Below, piece after piece: positions 22,212-33,289 of a DNA stretch of 64,000 bases (within the stretch, counting starts at the first letter, position 1; the number at the start of each line of letters is the position of its first letter). This DNA comes from Vitis vinifera. Its lineage: Eukaryota; Streptophyta; Magnoliopsida; Vitales; Vitaceae. The stretch covers positions 11,835,001 through 11,899,000 of the forward strand of contig NC_081822.1 of NCBI RefSeq assembly GCF_030704535.1, in the 5' to 3' direction. The notes under the pieces are model-generated. The model was given only the letters and a program-made list of their open reading frames with translations. It had not been told where the DNA came from and did no database searches. The translations under genes and the position numbers were made by a program.

Positions 22212-25200
22212 ATGGCTCCGCCTCCAGGACCTTACTCTGGAACCAGCACTCTTGCTCTGGTACGCCTCTTCGTTTCTGTCTCATTGCTGGTTGTTTTTGC
22301 TGAGAAAACCGAGGGAAAAAGAAAAGAAAAGAAAATATTGAATTCCACGATCCGTCTGTTTTGATTCTTAAAGGACGTAGGTGTTGCGGGAACTAAGGAC
22401 GATTAGTTATGTCACCCGCTAGGATGAATGATTTGAAGAAATTTTATTCATTTTATTTTGTTTTACACGGCCACCAAACCGATTATCGCTCCGATTGATT
22501 CTTTAACTTTCTGTCTCTTTATAATGGGCCTGTTGAGCAGGTGGTTCGTGCATCGGCCTTCACTTTTGGTGTCGTTTACGGAAGCTTGAAGCTCAAGGTT
22601 CTCAAGGTATGCTTTCATCGGTTACTGAAAAAACCATCTAGAGTTTGTTGTGTGTTCACATATGATCACGCCTTCTGATCAGATTTACTAATGCTTGGTT
22701 ATGGCCTTAATCCTCATTGGTCATTTCTATTTCATTGTCACTGTTGTTTGTCTGGCGTCGATTTTTCTTCCCTCCTAGTTTTGTGTCTGTCACATAATTT
22801 TACTCTTCTAACCATAGAAAATTTCATTTTTTTTAGAGAATTCTTAAGCCCAAACTGGAATAGCTTTTTGTTTCTGGCTTTAGCAACAAGCTGAAGTGAA
22901 ATCCAAAGCCATCATTTTTGAAGGGCAATTTCTAGTATTATAAAAATATGAAATAGATTTCTACTTACGCCAAAATAGCTTACAAGAGAAGCAGTATTTC
23001 CCAAATTTCCATGTTAAGGCTTTTTTTTTTTTTTTTTAAAGTCATATGCTCTTTGAACAAAATCTCCCGAGCACTTCTATTAAGCTTAAAAAGATCATTT
23101 GGCTTCTCAAAAACCAACCCAAACAAGCTATCAGTTGTGTTTGGGACTTGGAAGGATTTTAATTAGATGAATACCTGCATGTGGAGTCTCCCTTGGTAGG
23201 TGATAGTCATTGTAACCTGAAAAGGCACCACTCTCACCCAAGATTTAGTAGATTTATTTATTCCCTTGGTACTTGATAGTTTTCCCTTTGATCCGTGATT
23301 CAAGATACTGGAAAGAAGAATAAGAGAAGGAAATAGATTTTGAATCTTATGGTTGATTCTGTTTTGGTTTCTGAAACATGAAAAGATAACCTCAAACACA
23401 CCAAGTAGTTGTATCTGGCATGGTTTTTTTTTATAGGTAGTTGTATTTGGCATGGTTGAATCGTGATTATTGTTCATTGGATCCCAAACAATGAAATCTA
23501 AGGTTCATCAATTTAATATTTATTTCCTACTTCACTTAGACACCAAGCAGAGCACTAGGATTGTTGGATTGAAGGAAGAAAGATGGTGTGGATCAACTCA
23601 AATTTTTAAGGGTGGCGTTACTGCCAGATCTGTTTTTGTTGCTTCCATGGTTTCTCCACATGTGACAATTCAATGAGTTATTTGTATTTTCCATGGAAGC
23701 AACCAAATAGCTCTGGCAATAACATTGTCCTTGCATTTTCTTTTGGATTTGATGATACTCTAGATGACATTTGGAAGATATTTTTGTTGTGAGTAGACTA
23801 AATTTAACAAAATCCGTGATTTCCAATGAGTTTGCATGAAATATAGCCATCAAGAGAATGAAATGGTGACTTTCATGCAATCATTCCTTTAGTGGCAAGA
23901 GTAACTATGCCATGATTGCTGATCATAATATTAGAAAACTGCTGATTGGTGCTGACATGGGATGGAAGTACACACCTATTTTCATATTTCACTACAGTCG
24001 TGATAAAATTACCTAAACAGCTTTCCATGGTTACTCCATGTTACTCTTAGCACCACTTTTACTACCCATGGTGTAAAAAGGCTTAACTCACAAGCTGCAC
24101 TTAAGATGCAAAACTTTCTTGAGACTTAGACGCCCCAGGGAACATGCCTAACCAAAATGAAGTGCAACCTAGGGTGCATGTCAATTTTCTAAATATTATC
24201 CAAAATTTGATACAAAAAATTCCAAATTCCAAATATTTAGAAAAAACATCCAACAAAAATTAATGAAATATAAAATTTAAGATTCAGTAAAAAGGTTTAA
24301 AATAAAAATAAAAATGAGACATGTCTCTCCAACAAGGCGCACACCTTTGAAGGTGAGGCACTATGACTATGGAGTTGTTGCATCTTGGACATAACTATGT
24401 TGCTACCTGCTGTTTTAAGTTTTAAGTAAATCTAGACAATGACATTGGCTAGATTGTAGGTTACATGGATTTTTAATTCTGTTTTGATTAAAGCTGTCTG
24501 TATCCCTTCTTTATTGTGACTTAAGAAAATTACTTCCTAATATGGTATCATCTGACCTCCACACCTTGAGTACTTAAGAGGGTGGGTACAGCCAAGCTAA
24601 TTGGTCAGACCATGTGGACATAAAACTCATGGTTTTAGACGTGTAAGATTTACATTAGATTAGTGGCTTGTATAGTTAAAACGTATGCTATAATATTCTA
24701 GGTCATTTAAAGTGTCAAGCTGTAATATTTTTTCATAAAGAGCTTAGATAGCTGGAACTAGTCCAAGAGGATGGTGAAGTCCACGGAAAAAGCACCTGGT
24801 TTGAAGGAGTCACACTGGATTTTCTGCTTCATATCCTAATATCCTAAATAAGGTTGAAAAAAAATTAGTAAAAGCAGTGAAAATAGCTGAAATTTTAGGA
24901 CTTTGGACATCCTGATATGAATATGTGTGTGTAGTTGAGATTGTGGGTTTTGTGGGGGGGGTGGTTTGGTTTGGGGTTTGTTTGTTTGCTGATTATTTGG
25001 TCAAATTTCATTCTATGAGAAATATAATGGAAAAGGGTAAAATTTTCAATAAAGAATCTGGGCCTTTGAATTTGAGGATGTCAAGTGGATTTTTGTATTG
25101 ATGTAACATCTAATACCATTTATTAATTCTATATGTGATTTTTCTTTTCTTTTTCCTTATTAATCATGTAGTTTTAATTAAAAGTGCCCTCTACTGTTAA

Positions 25201-26793
25201 CCGAGTAAAATCTTATTATTTAAACAAATTAAACAAAAATTATAGTCAAAATGGACAAGGATTTTTATAGGAGTGAAGTTAGATCTAAGGTGTTGGAAAT
25301 AAGGGTGAAGATGTAATTTTGATTAAAGATGTGAAGAGAAGAGTATGAAAAGAGTGTTATGATTTTAAGGTTTATACGAGGGACTCCTTCAGTTGATGAA
25401 TTGCTATTGACATGGTAATTTTTGGCTTATGTGTCATTTTACTCTTACAACTTAAAATTTTTTCTTATTATTCAACAAGAGGTCATAAATGTAATTTATA
25501 TTGGCTAATCTTCTCTCACTATTATTAAGCTCAATTGGAATTTGATGTGTAAATAAAAGATGAAAAGAGTAACAGAACCACATTTCCTTGGTATAGTTTT
25601 GGGTAAGGAGATATCATATTTATATGTTCTCTTGATTAGAGTTTGTAATGATTTCTTATCTGTCGCATATACTTCAAAATCCTGATTAATGAATTTTATA
25701 TCTGATTAAAAAAAAAAAGAAAAAGAAAATCTCATCATGAAATAAATGTATTTTAATCCTTCACCATGGCATTTTGGCATTCTTGCTGGGATTTCACCAA
25801 AGCAGAGATTATGGCTTTCTTTGGAGAATTCTATTGTCTTGGCACGTTCTAGAGGAGCCTAAACTCCAATTTTCTGGTTTTGATTCCAAAAAAAGGGGGT
25901 GCGGAAGAGTTGGAAGACTTTAGACAGATCAGTTTGGTTGGGGGACTGTACAAACTGCTTGCCAAAGTTTTGGCAAATAGGCTGAAGTTAGTTGTGGGGG
26001 AGGTGGTTTCAGAGAACCAGGATGCCTTTATTCAGGGCAAACAGGTCCTAGACGCTGTGCTCATTTCTAGTGAGGCTGTGGATTCTAGATTAAAGAACAA
26101 TAACCCTGGTCTTCTTCTAAAATTGGACATTGAGAAGGCTCATGACCATGTCAACTGGGAATGCCTTCTTTCTGTTATATCTAATATGAGATTTGGGTAA
26201 GGGTGGATTCGTTGGGTCAGGTGGTGCATTTTCACCACTTCTAGGTGTTTCTAATACAAGCTTGTTTTTACCTGTCAAAAAAAAAAATCCTTTCGAACTG
26301 AAAAGTTAAAGAGTAACCCATATTTTTTTAATCATTTTTATCCCACTATACCCTGTCACACTTTTCTCCAATTTTAAAACATTTCTATTTTTGCAGATAA
26401 AAAGAGAGAGAAAATCTCATCTTTGCATAAGACATGTATGTACTATTTGCAGACTGTAGTTTTATTAGGTGCTGAAAGTTGATGACAACAACCATATGTA
26501 CGGAAACAAGAGCATTTTTATTATAAAGGAAGTGAATAAACATCAACCTTTTTAGGCAAACAGTCTGGTTCTTATAACCGAATACACTTGAGTCCATCCA
26601 TTTCATTCTCTATGGTCCTGTTTAAACTTTTATGTTCGTCCAAAAAGGTTTCTCGTTTGTGGTGTGATTGTCATTCTACTAGCCTAAATTTATTTTCTTA
26701 TTCTGAAACAGTTTATTTATTTATACATTTATGTTTTTGGACCAGGCAAAGGCAAACTCACAAAAGAAGGCTGAAGCTAAGGCTCATCACTGA
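22212..26793 (+). CDS. mitochondrial ATP synthase subunit e
   Basis: Small inner-membrane subunit of the F1Fo ATP synthase, involved in dimer formation and cristae shape. Three exons, 22212-22259, 22541-22606 and 26746-26793, give 53 aa with phase-0 splices throughout. The start MAPPPGPYSGTSTLAL and the C-terminus KKAEAKAHH match the plant subunit e family (At3g01130/At5g15320, recalled). The middle exon encodes one membrane segment with a G-x3-G motif (G26, G30), the dimerisation motif known for subunit e. Its length equals the family norm. Intron 2 is 4.1 kb and holds a LINE fragment. The gene was found from splice logic because its exons are too short to stand out as ORFs. Confidence 0.9.
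22607..26745 (+). other. 4.1 kb intron 2 of ATP synthase e
   Basis: AT-rich intron about 85 times longer than either terminal coding exon. It contains a T-run near 23021-23036 and the LINE fragment at 25762-26287. Other open frames show no recognisable motif. Confidence 0.7.
25762..26287 (+). mobile_element. LINE fragment with reverse-transcriptase motifs
   Basis: Positions 25880-26200 encode an RT start block: IPKKGGAEELEDFRQISLVG, then LYKLLAKVLANRLK, ENQDAFIQGKQVLDAVL and LKLDIEKAHDHVNW. Shortly after 26250 the sequence jumps to a LINE tail, TTTCTAATACAAGC...ACCTGTC, and an A-run at 26277-26287, so most of the 3' half is deleted. AATCCTT occurs at 25755-25761 and again at 26286-26292 and may be the target duplication. 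It lies in sense orientation in the host intron. Confidence 0.85.
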
Positions 26794-29700
26794 TGGCGAT
26801 CAAGAAAAAATGATTAGAGAGATTCTATTTGATCAAAAGCAGTATGAATAATGGTGCATGAATCACTGTTTCCAAGTCTTTCTGGAGCTTTTTGAGTCTC
26901 CAACCTTTGCAGTGGTTTTTATTGCCTTCCATTTTCATCTTAGATAAATGTTTTCCATGGTTGAGTGTATTCTTACTTGTTAGGCTTCTGAGATATTCTT
27001 TTTTGAATGATGCATTGTTAGCTCATAATGATTGATGGCATAATTGTTAATATAGAAATCTTATTGTAGGCAGTGATGGGCCTACGATGATGAGCCCACC
27101 CCGCCTGCATCTCCTTTTCACATTCTCGGTATAGAGGAAAAGGGGAAATTATTGCCATTTCAAGTATATCTGTTTTTTAGTTTTTTTGGTAAATCTCTTT
27201 TAATGGGTGTGAAGCACAAGAAAATTATCATTTTTTTTTTGTGGAAAACGCATTTCCATATGCAAGAAACTGAGTCGGTAACTTCCATTTGATCCCTCGA
27301 TGGTTTCTTTTATCATGAAAACTCATCTTTTTCCTTATTTATCTCCTATTCTTGCTTTCTTGGATTATTGAAGTACCCCATTACAGTCCTTTATTTGAAT
27401 CGGCTTTTGTCAATGCCATGATGCTCATAATGATACGGATGATGGTGACTGGCTGGTGTTGATCCCACCTGGATAGTATTGGTATGATGGTCAATGTGAT
27501 GATCCTGGTAATATATGGTCTTATGATGACTTAAAATGGTGACGGTGACGGGGATGGTGATGGTATTGAACTGGTCGTTTGGTATCATAGAGGAGGGCAG
27601 ATCTGTGATCACTAGAATTTTGTGATGATGCTGATGCAAGTATGATGTTGCAGGGGCATTTTATGTATACCATGTATATTTTCTTTGCAATTTTTCTAAC
27701 TGATGCTAGTGATGATATTCGAAATGCATATCCATTTTCTCAACGTTTACTTTGCCTAGAACACTCAATGAGGCATTCGAATCCATTTGGGGATGGGACC
27801 TCTTTCTACCTCTCTACACAAGCAGATTAAAAGCCTTGGTGAAGAGAATAACCAAGACTCGTGCAAAAGGAAGACCTATTTCTTTTTGGGAAAAATGAAA
27901 GTTGCAATTTCTCTTAGCAGTTTGGTGCTGTACTTGGGTATAGACATTGTTGAGCAAGGATAAATCAACACAGTAGGATTGATCCAGGTGGGAAGCTTTG
28001 TCCTTCTCAACTGGTATTAAGAGGAAAGTTTGCATGGTTTGTATGGTTTTAAGGTTTTGATGTTTGAATTTCAGCACGCCTTGTGAAAAGATGCCTACTG
28101 TGGCAAAACTCCAATCTTGGTAGTTTTAAGGTTTGAATTTCTGATGTCTTTCCTTGTGAGAAAGACTAGAAAAACGTAAATTGCCTGAATTCAAAAACCA
28201 AATTGGAAATTCCAAAATGCAAAAATTGGGAAAGGAAAACGTATAAAGGCATTTCATGATACTTATCCAGCAAAACATTGTAGTTGTTGAATGTATATAG
28301 TGAGATCTAGGTTATGAAATAAGAGCACAGTTATAGGGTATAAGGTTACAAAAATATGGATTAGGTTCCAAATATCATGTACATGGGTCCATCTAATGGG
28401 TGGTTTGTGGTGGGTATTGAAAAAGCATACTTTAATAATTACACTAACCCAATAAAAAAATAATGAAATAATACTTTTGACACTGATGGTGCCTTTTAGG
28501 TGGGTACCAAAAAAGTCTACTTCTGCACTGACTTCGCGGGTTTGCATTATTTGAAAGCGCAGGTGTAAGGGATCCATCATCGTGTGTTTATGTTGACGCC
28601 AATTGACCCTAGTTGGGCAGCGAGGACAGCAGTGCATGAAAATGGAATGTTTCTAGATGATGGCGAGGGGGTGTAAGTGTAACACATGAGGTACCAATTT
28701 GATTTTCCTAGTTCCAATCTCAACAATCAAATACAAAAAAGCATTTCTTTATAATGATCAATGCGGCACTAAATTGGAAGGCTACCAAAATATTTTGTAA
28801 AATTCATTGCCCTACTGAGCACTGACTACTTTATGGCATTCATTAAGCTGTAATTCCGAATGCATTTGGGCCCTCTTTATAATGAACTTCAATGATCACA
28901 AATTAAATTGCATCAAATAATGCAATAATTAAAATTAAAATTTAAGACAAATTAAATTGCACATTTATGAAAAATCATAATATAAAAGTTTGGAATATTT
29001 TAGTCTTTTCCAAACTCCTCTAGAGTGGTGTTGTGAAAATGGCGGCCTGATTTCTTAAGAAAAGGGAAAAAAACATAGGTTGCGCATTTGGCTCCGTCAA
29101 ACATTTTTCTCTTAGGAAGCTCTGTGGAAAGAGCCGAATAATTTTGACAGCCACGCATCCGGAGCATTCAGGGAAGGAAAGAAAAAAGGCAAGTGTTTTT
29201 CCTTTGCCCGTGCCACTGCCACGTGCTTCTTTCACATCATTTTCCGGGTTATACATTACCTTGGCATTTTCCAATACACTTTCTCTGAAGAGTGTGTGTG
29301 TGTTTGCAGATTATATATTCCACTTTGGAGTTTAGGAGTTAGGACTGTTCTGTAATTATTACATTTATCATCCACATATAATTTCATTTGACTTCTTCCC
29401 TCTTCACCATTCCCACTAAGGATTATTTAAAATAATATAATAATTCTTTTTAAAATTTATGATTTTTTTTTAAAGACATTAATAAGAAAAATATTTCAAA
29501 TTTCAGCATTGAAGTGAAATTGTCAGGATTCAAAAATATGATATTTTTTTCAAATTCCCTTCACACTTGCTTTCCTCACTGTAACGGAGAGAGCCTGCCA
29601 GCCAGCCATTTGAAACGACGTTGTTTCATCCGTGTTTCCTTGCCTTCCCATCTGAGCAATGCTCCCATGGCAGGTTGGTTGGGGGCCCACCATGTCAACG

Positions 29701-30093
29701 CTTAGTAGGCGTTTCAGTGTGCTGTTTTGACTTTTGAATTGACCTTCAAATCCTAGCCGTCCATTCTTTGTCGTCGTAACGATCAATGACAAGTGGGTCC
29801 AGGAATGCCCCCGATGCTCACACGTGTAGGGCCACGATAGAAAATTGCAACTTTCCCGTAGATCATGACCACAACCGACAGGGATCCATGAACCAGAGTT
29901 GCAGGGTTTTAAATTTCATAATCAAACTTTAGTTGTACAATTTAATGTAAATTTTTTTTAAATATTTTCTCTCCCACTTGCTTTACTCCACAAATCTCAC
30001 ACTTTCACAATTCACAGGTCACTGCCACGACTCTCTCTCTCTTCACTTTCTCTCTGTAGAGCCGAGCACCAGCAGAAGCAGAGAGGGGCCGAG
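26794..30093. other. intergenic region with leader of the methyltransferase gene
   Basis: Begins with the ATP synthase e 3' UTR. A GAT/GGT-rich low-complexity stretch lies at about 27410-27640. The last 100 bases are CT-rich (CTCTCTCTCTCTTC near 30031), a usual plant leader. No coding gene was recognised in this 3.3 kb. Confidence 0.5.
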
Positions 30094-31353
30094 ATGGGCT
30101 CTGTTTCTCTGAAAATTGGGGATGGCACAGCCAGATTCAGAAGAGCTTCACTGTGTTCTTCAGCGGTGAATGTTCTTATGCTTTTCTCTGTTATCACCAC
30201 CAATCTTTTCGCTCTCTACGCCTTCACATCGTCTCCAAAGGATCAAGCCCACCCAACTCAGCATACCCACAAGAACATCTCTTTCATTTCCGAGCAAGTC
30301 TCGCTGATTATCAGAGAGATCGAGTCTTCGCAAAAGAAACTGGCGCAGATGGAGAAGGAGCTTCTTGGGTACGAGAGCATCGATCTTTCCAGGCCCAATA
30401 CTGCGAGCGAGCTTAAGCTGTTTCTGCAACGCCATCAGCTTCCTCTCGGGAAAGATTCCAAGACTGGAATCACGGAAATGGTGGCCTCTGTGGGGCATTC
30501 CTGTGATAAATCTGTAGATTTGTTGTCTCAGTACATGACTTACAAGGTTTCTGGTGCTTGCCCTGATGATTGGAGCCTTGCCCAGAGGCTGATTTTGCGG
30601 GGATGCGAGCCACTGCCACGGAGGAGATGCTTTGCTAAGTCTGTCCCTAAGGTGGGTCTATACTCTTTTCCCATTTCGCTTTGGAAACCGGTTAGTGATA
30701 AGATTGTGAGTTGGAGTGGTCTTGGCTGCAAAAATTTTGAGTGCTTGAATAATAAAAAATTAGGGAAAGACTGTGTTGGTTGTTTTGATTTGGCTAATGG
30801 GTATGAGAATCAGAGGTTTGTTAAGGCCAGGGGAAAGAACGATTTTCTCATAGATGATGTGTTGGCTCTGGGTAGTGGAGGAACCAGAACAGGCTTTGAT
30901 ATTGGAGGTGGGTCTGGGACCTTCGCTGCTAGAATGGCAGAAAGAAATGTGACGGTGATCACTGCTACTTTAAATGTTGATGCCCCCATTAGCGAATTCG
31001 TATCAGCAAGAGGGCTTTTTCCTGTGTATTTGAGTTTAGATCATAGGTTCCCCTTCTATGACAATGTGTTCGATATAGTTCACGCAGCCAGTGGATTAGA
31101 TGTTGGGGGCCGCCCAGAGAAATTGGAGTTCTTAATGTTTGATATCGATAGGATTTTAAGGGCTGGTGGCTTGTTTTGGTTGGATAACTTCTACTGTGCC
31201 AACGAGGAGAAGAAAAAGGCTTTAACGCGGTTGATCGAAAGATTTGGGTACAGAAAACTGAAATGGGTAGTTGGGGAGAAGCCAGATGCAGCTGGGCCAG
31301 GAAAATCTGAGGTTTATTTGTCAGGTGTTCTACAGAAGCCTGTAAGAGTATGA
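30094..31353 (+). CDS. membrane-anchored SAM methyltransferase-like protein
   Basis: Intronless gene of 419 aa. A basic N-terminus is followed by one hydrophobic segment at about residues 23-45, so it is probably a type II Golgi membrane protein. A coiled coil lies at about 66-95. The C-terminal domain carries SAM-binding motif I, FDIGGGSGTFAARMAE (268-283), then LDHRFPFYDNVFDIVHA and LRAGGLFWLDNFYCANEE. This matches a plant family of putative pectin or cell-wall methyltransferases (At5g40830/ICA and At1g29790 relatives, recalled). The reaction itself is not shown by the sequence. ATG 30094 lies behind a CT-rich leader and is the first in frame. Confidence 0.85.
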   Translation: MGSVSLKIGDGTARFRRASLCSSAVNVLMLFSVITTNLFALYAFTSSPKDQAHPTQHTHKNISFISEQVSLIIREIESSQKKLAQMEKELLGYESIDLSRPNTASELKLFLQRHQLPLGKDSKTGITEMVASVGHSCDKSVDLLSQYMTYKVSGACPDDWSLAQRLILRGCEPLPRRRCFAKSVPKVGLYSFPISLWKPVSDKIVSWSGLGCKNFECLNNKKLGKDCVGCFDLANGYENQRFVKARGKNDFLIDDVLALGSGGTRTGFDIGGGSGTFAARMAERNVTVITATLNVDAPISEFVSARGLFPVYLSLDHRFPFYDNVFDIVHAASGLDVGGRPEKLEFLMFDIDRILRAGGLFWLDNFYCANEEKKKALTRLIERFGYRKLKWVVGEKPDAAGPGKSEVYLSGVLQKPVRV

Positions 31354-33289
31354 TTATAAACAGCTTTGGTGAGAATACTGTTGCCACTTCTAGCTTTGTT
31401 TACACACAATTTCAGAGCAGGAATAAGTGAAATGCATTGGCTGTTTCTTTACCGAACTGCAAAATGGCAGCGGATGGTATCTGTTCTGCAATTTAGGTTT
31501 TTTTTTTCTTGGTGAATTTGGGGATGTTACCTCACAGAACGATAAGAACATAGTGTATTCTTGAATTGATTAAGTATTTGATATTTGTAAGTTCTAGCAT
31601 CCACATGTACTTTCTTTTAGTTAGTTTCCTTTGTTAGTTTGTTAGGTTTCTCCTTTATTGATTGTTTTTATTTATTATTTCTCTGGTTAATTGTGCCTTC
31701 TAGTTCTAGCTTCCTATTCACTTTCATCAGTAGAATAATAGAATTCCATTGCCTTAAGAATTGTGTGATTGTGCAGCCTATTTGTTACTGCTGAATCACC
31801 TGATTGTTGAGAAATACTTTATCAAAAGTAAAATGCCAAAATACCATGTTTCTAGCTGAATGATTAACTTGAAAAGAAGAGGCGCAAAGGTTTCTTCAAT
31901 ATTTGGATGGGTTGAAGGAACTTTAGAACTTTGATCTGTCATGTATGAAGGGGTAGTGACCAGGGTGCTGGAGAAATGACAGGTTGCGGGCCGTTGTCTC
32001 TGACTCTCACCTGCTTAACGAGCAGCTGTAAGTGGATTGGCGCATTCCAGGGATTGTAGCATTGTGAGCTCAGGTGAGAGGAAGAGTCTCCATGGTATTA
32101 GAAAGGTGTGGCAGACAGGATCAAAGGAGGCGATGCACCGAGAATCCATTAAGAGTGAGTGCGTTTGATACCAATTTAAGAAAACATTACTAACCTTTTT
32201 TAATATTTGAATGATAAAAATTTTAAAATGTTACAAAGATTAGAAGCGCTGACAAACGGGCTCTAAGTCTTTTATCCAAATAATTTCCAAAATGTCTCTC
32301 ATCCATTTACAATTTTAATTTCTTTTGTTTTTTAAATGATAAGAATCATGATTATGAGCTATAGTTTTAAATTTAAGCTTAAAACTGTAAATGACGACTA
32401 TGGTTTTAAAGATAAATTGAAAATTGCAGCCACTAATTATGATTTTATGTTTTAGATCTGTAATTACTAATTACTAAAATAAAAATAAAAAATAATTAAA
32501 AAATAAAAAAAGATCTCAAACCCATGGGCATCCACATGATTGAGAAACACCAATTTAGAAATTATTTTGATAGGGGATTTACTTTATAGAATTATAGAAT
32601 ATTTCTTGAAAACAAGTTATTTATGTTCAAAACCCCCATGAACATGCAGTCTGATGATGTATAAGGCATAAGACTAGAGAAATGAAAGGAGTGGATATTC
32701 ATGGCGTTTTTTCTAGCGCAATTTTCTCAAAGAGATCCTTTTCTTTCCCTTCGGGGCTTTGGATTCCTGAATTGTAATCCTTTTCCTTCTCTCTTCCAAT
32801 TAAGGAATGCAAGCACGCGACCTGGTATCACCTAGACATCTTGCCCTCTTCTGTAGAGCCACCACCGAAGCCCTTATGAACTAAACAGAGGCCCAGTTTA
32901 ATTTAAGAACTTTGTCAAATGAAGGAAGTAATTGCTCTGGCAGAAATATCAACTGATTTTCGTACATCATCCTCCATAGCATTACATCTACTAAAAGGGT
33001 TCCTCTTCTAGTTTCACATGTAGAACTGCATTTATAATTCATACACTACATTCCAACTTTAACCAAACAAAAGCTAAAACAGAAGGCCTAAGCTAGAGCC
33101 ATTTGCATTTCGGCACCTAGATTGCCTAAGCCTGGCTTGAGGCTGTGTACACCCAAGGTTGCCAGGATTGATGATGAGCCCCTGATGAAGCCAAGGTTTC
33201 CATCTTGACCATTGGAACAAGCAACAGCAAGTGAGCAGTATGTCATCAGATATTCAATGGCAAATCGGGTGGGGCTATCCTGAGGGTGG
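31354..33289. other. convergent spacer, methyltransferase and ARF5
   Basis: Holds the two 3' UTRs. A possible short hAT-like MITE lies at about 32155-32267: left end GTGCGTTTGATA, right end CAAACGGGCTC, which is roughly its inverse. The rest is AT-rich with no coding sequence. Confidence 0.45.

Noticed and set aside
27410-27640. GAT/GGT-rich repetitive stretch as a possible gene or regulatory array
   Set aside because: Low-complexity sequence with His/Asp-rich chance frames only and no regular repeat unit.
30160-30498. Minus-strand frame of 112 codons over the methyltransferase gene
   Set aside because: Shadow frame of a well-supported gene.
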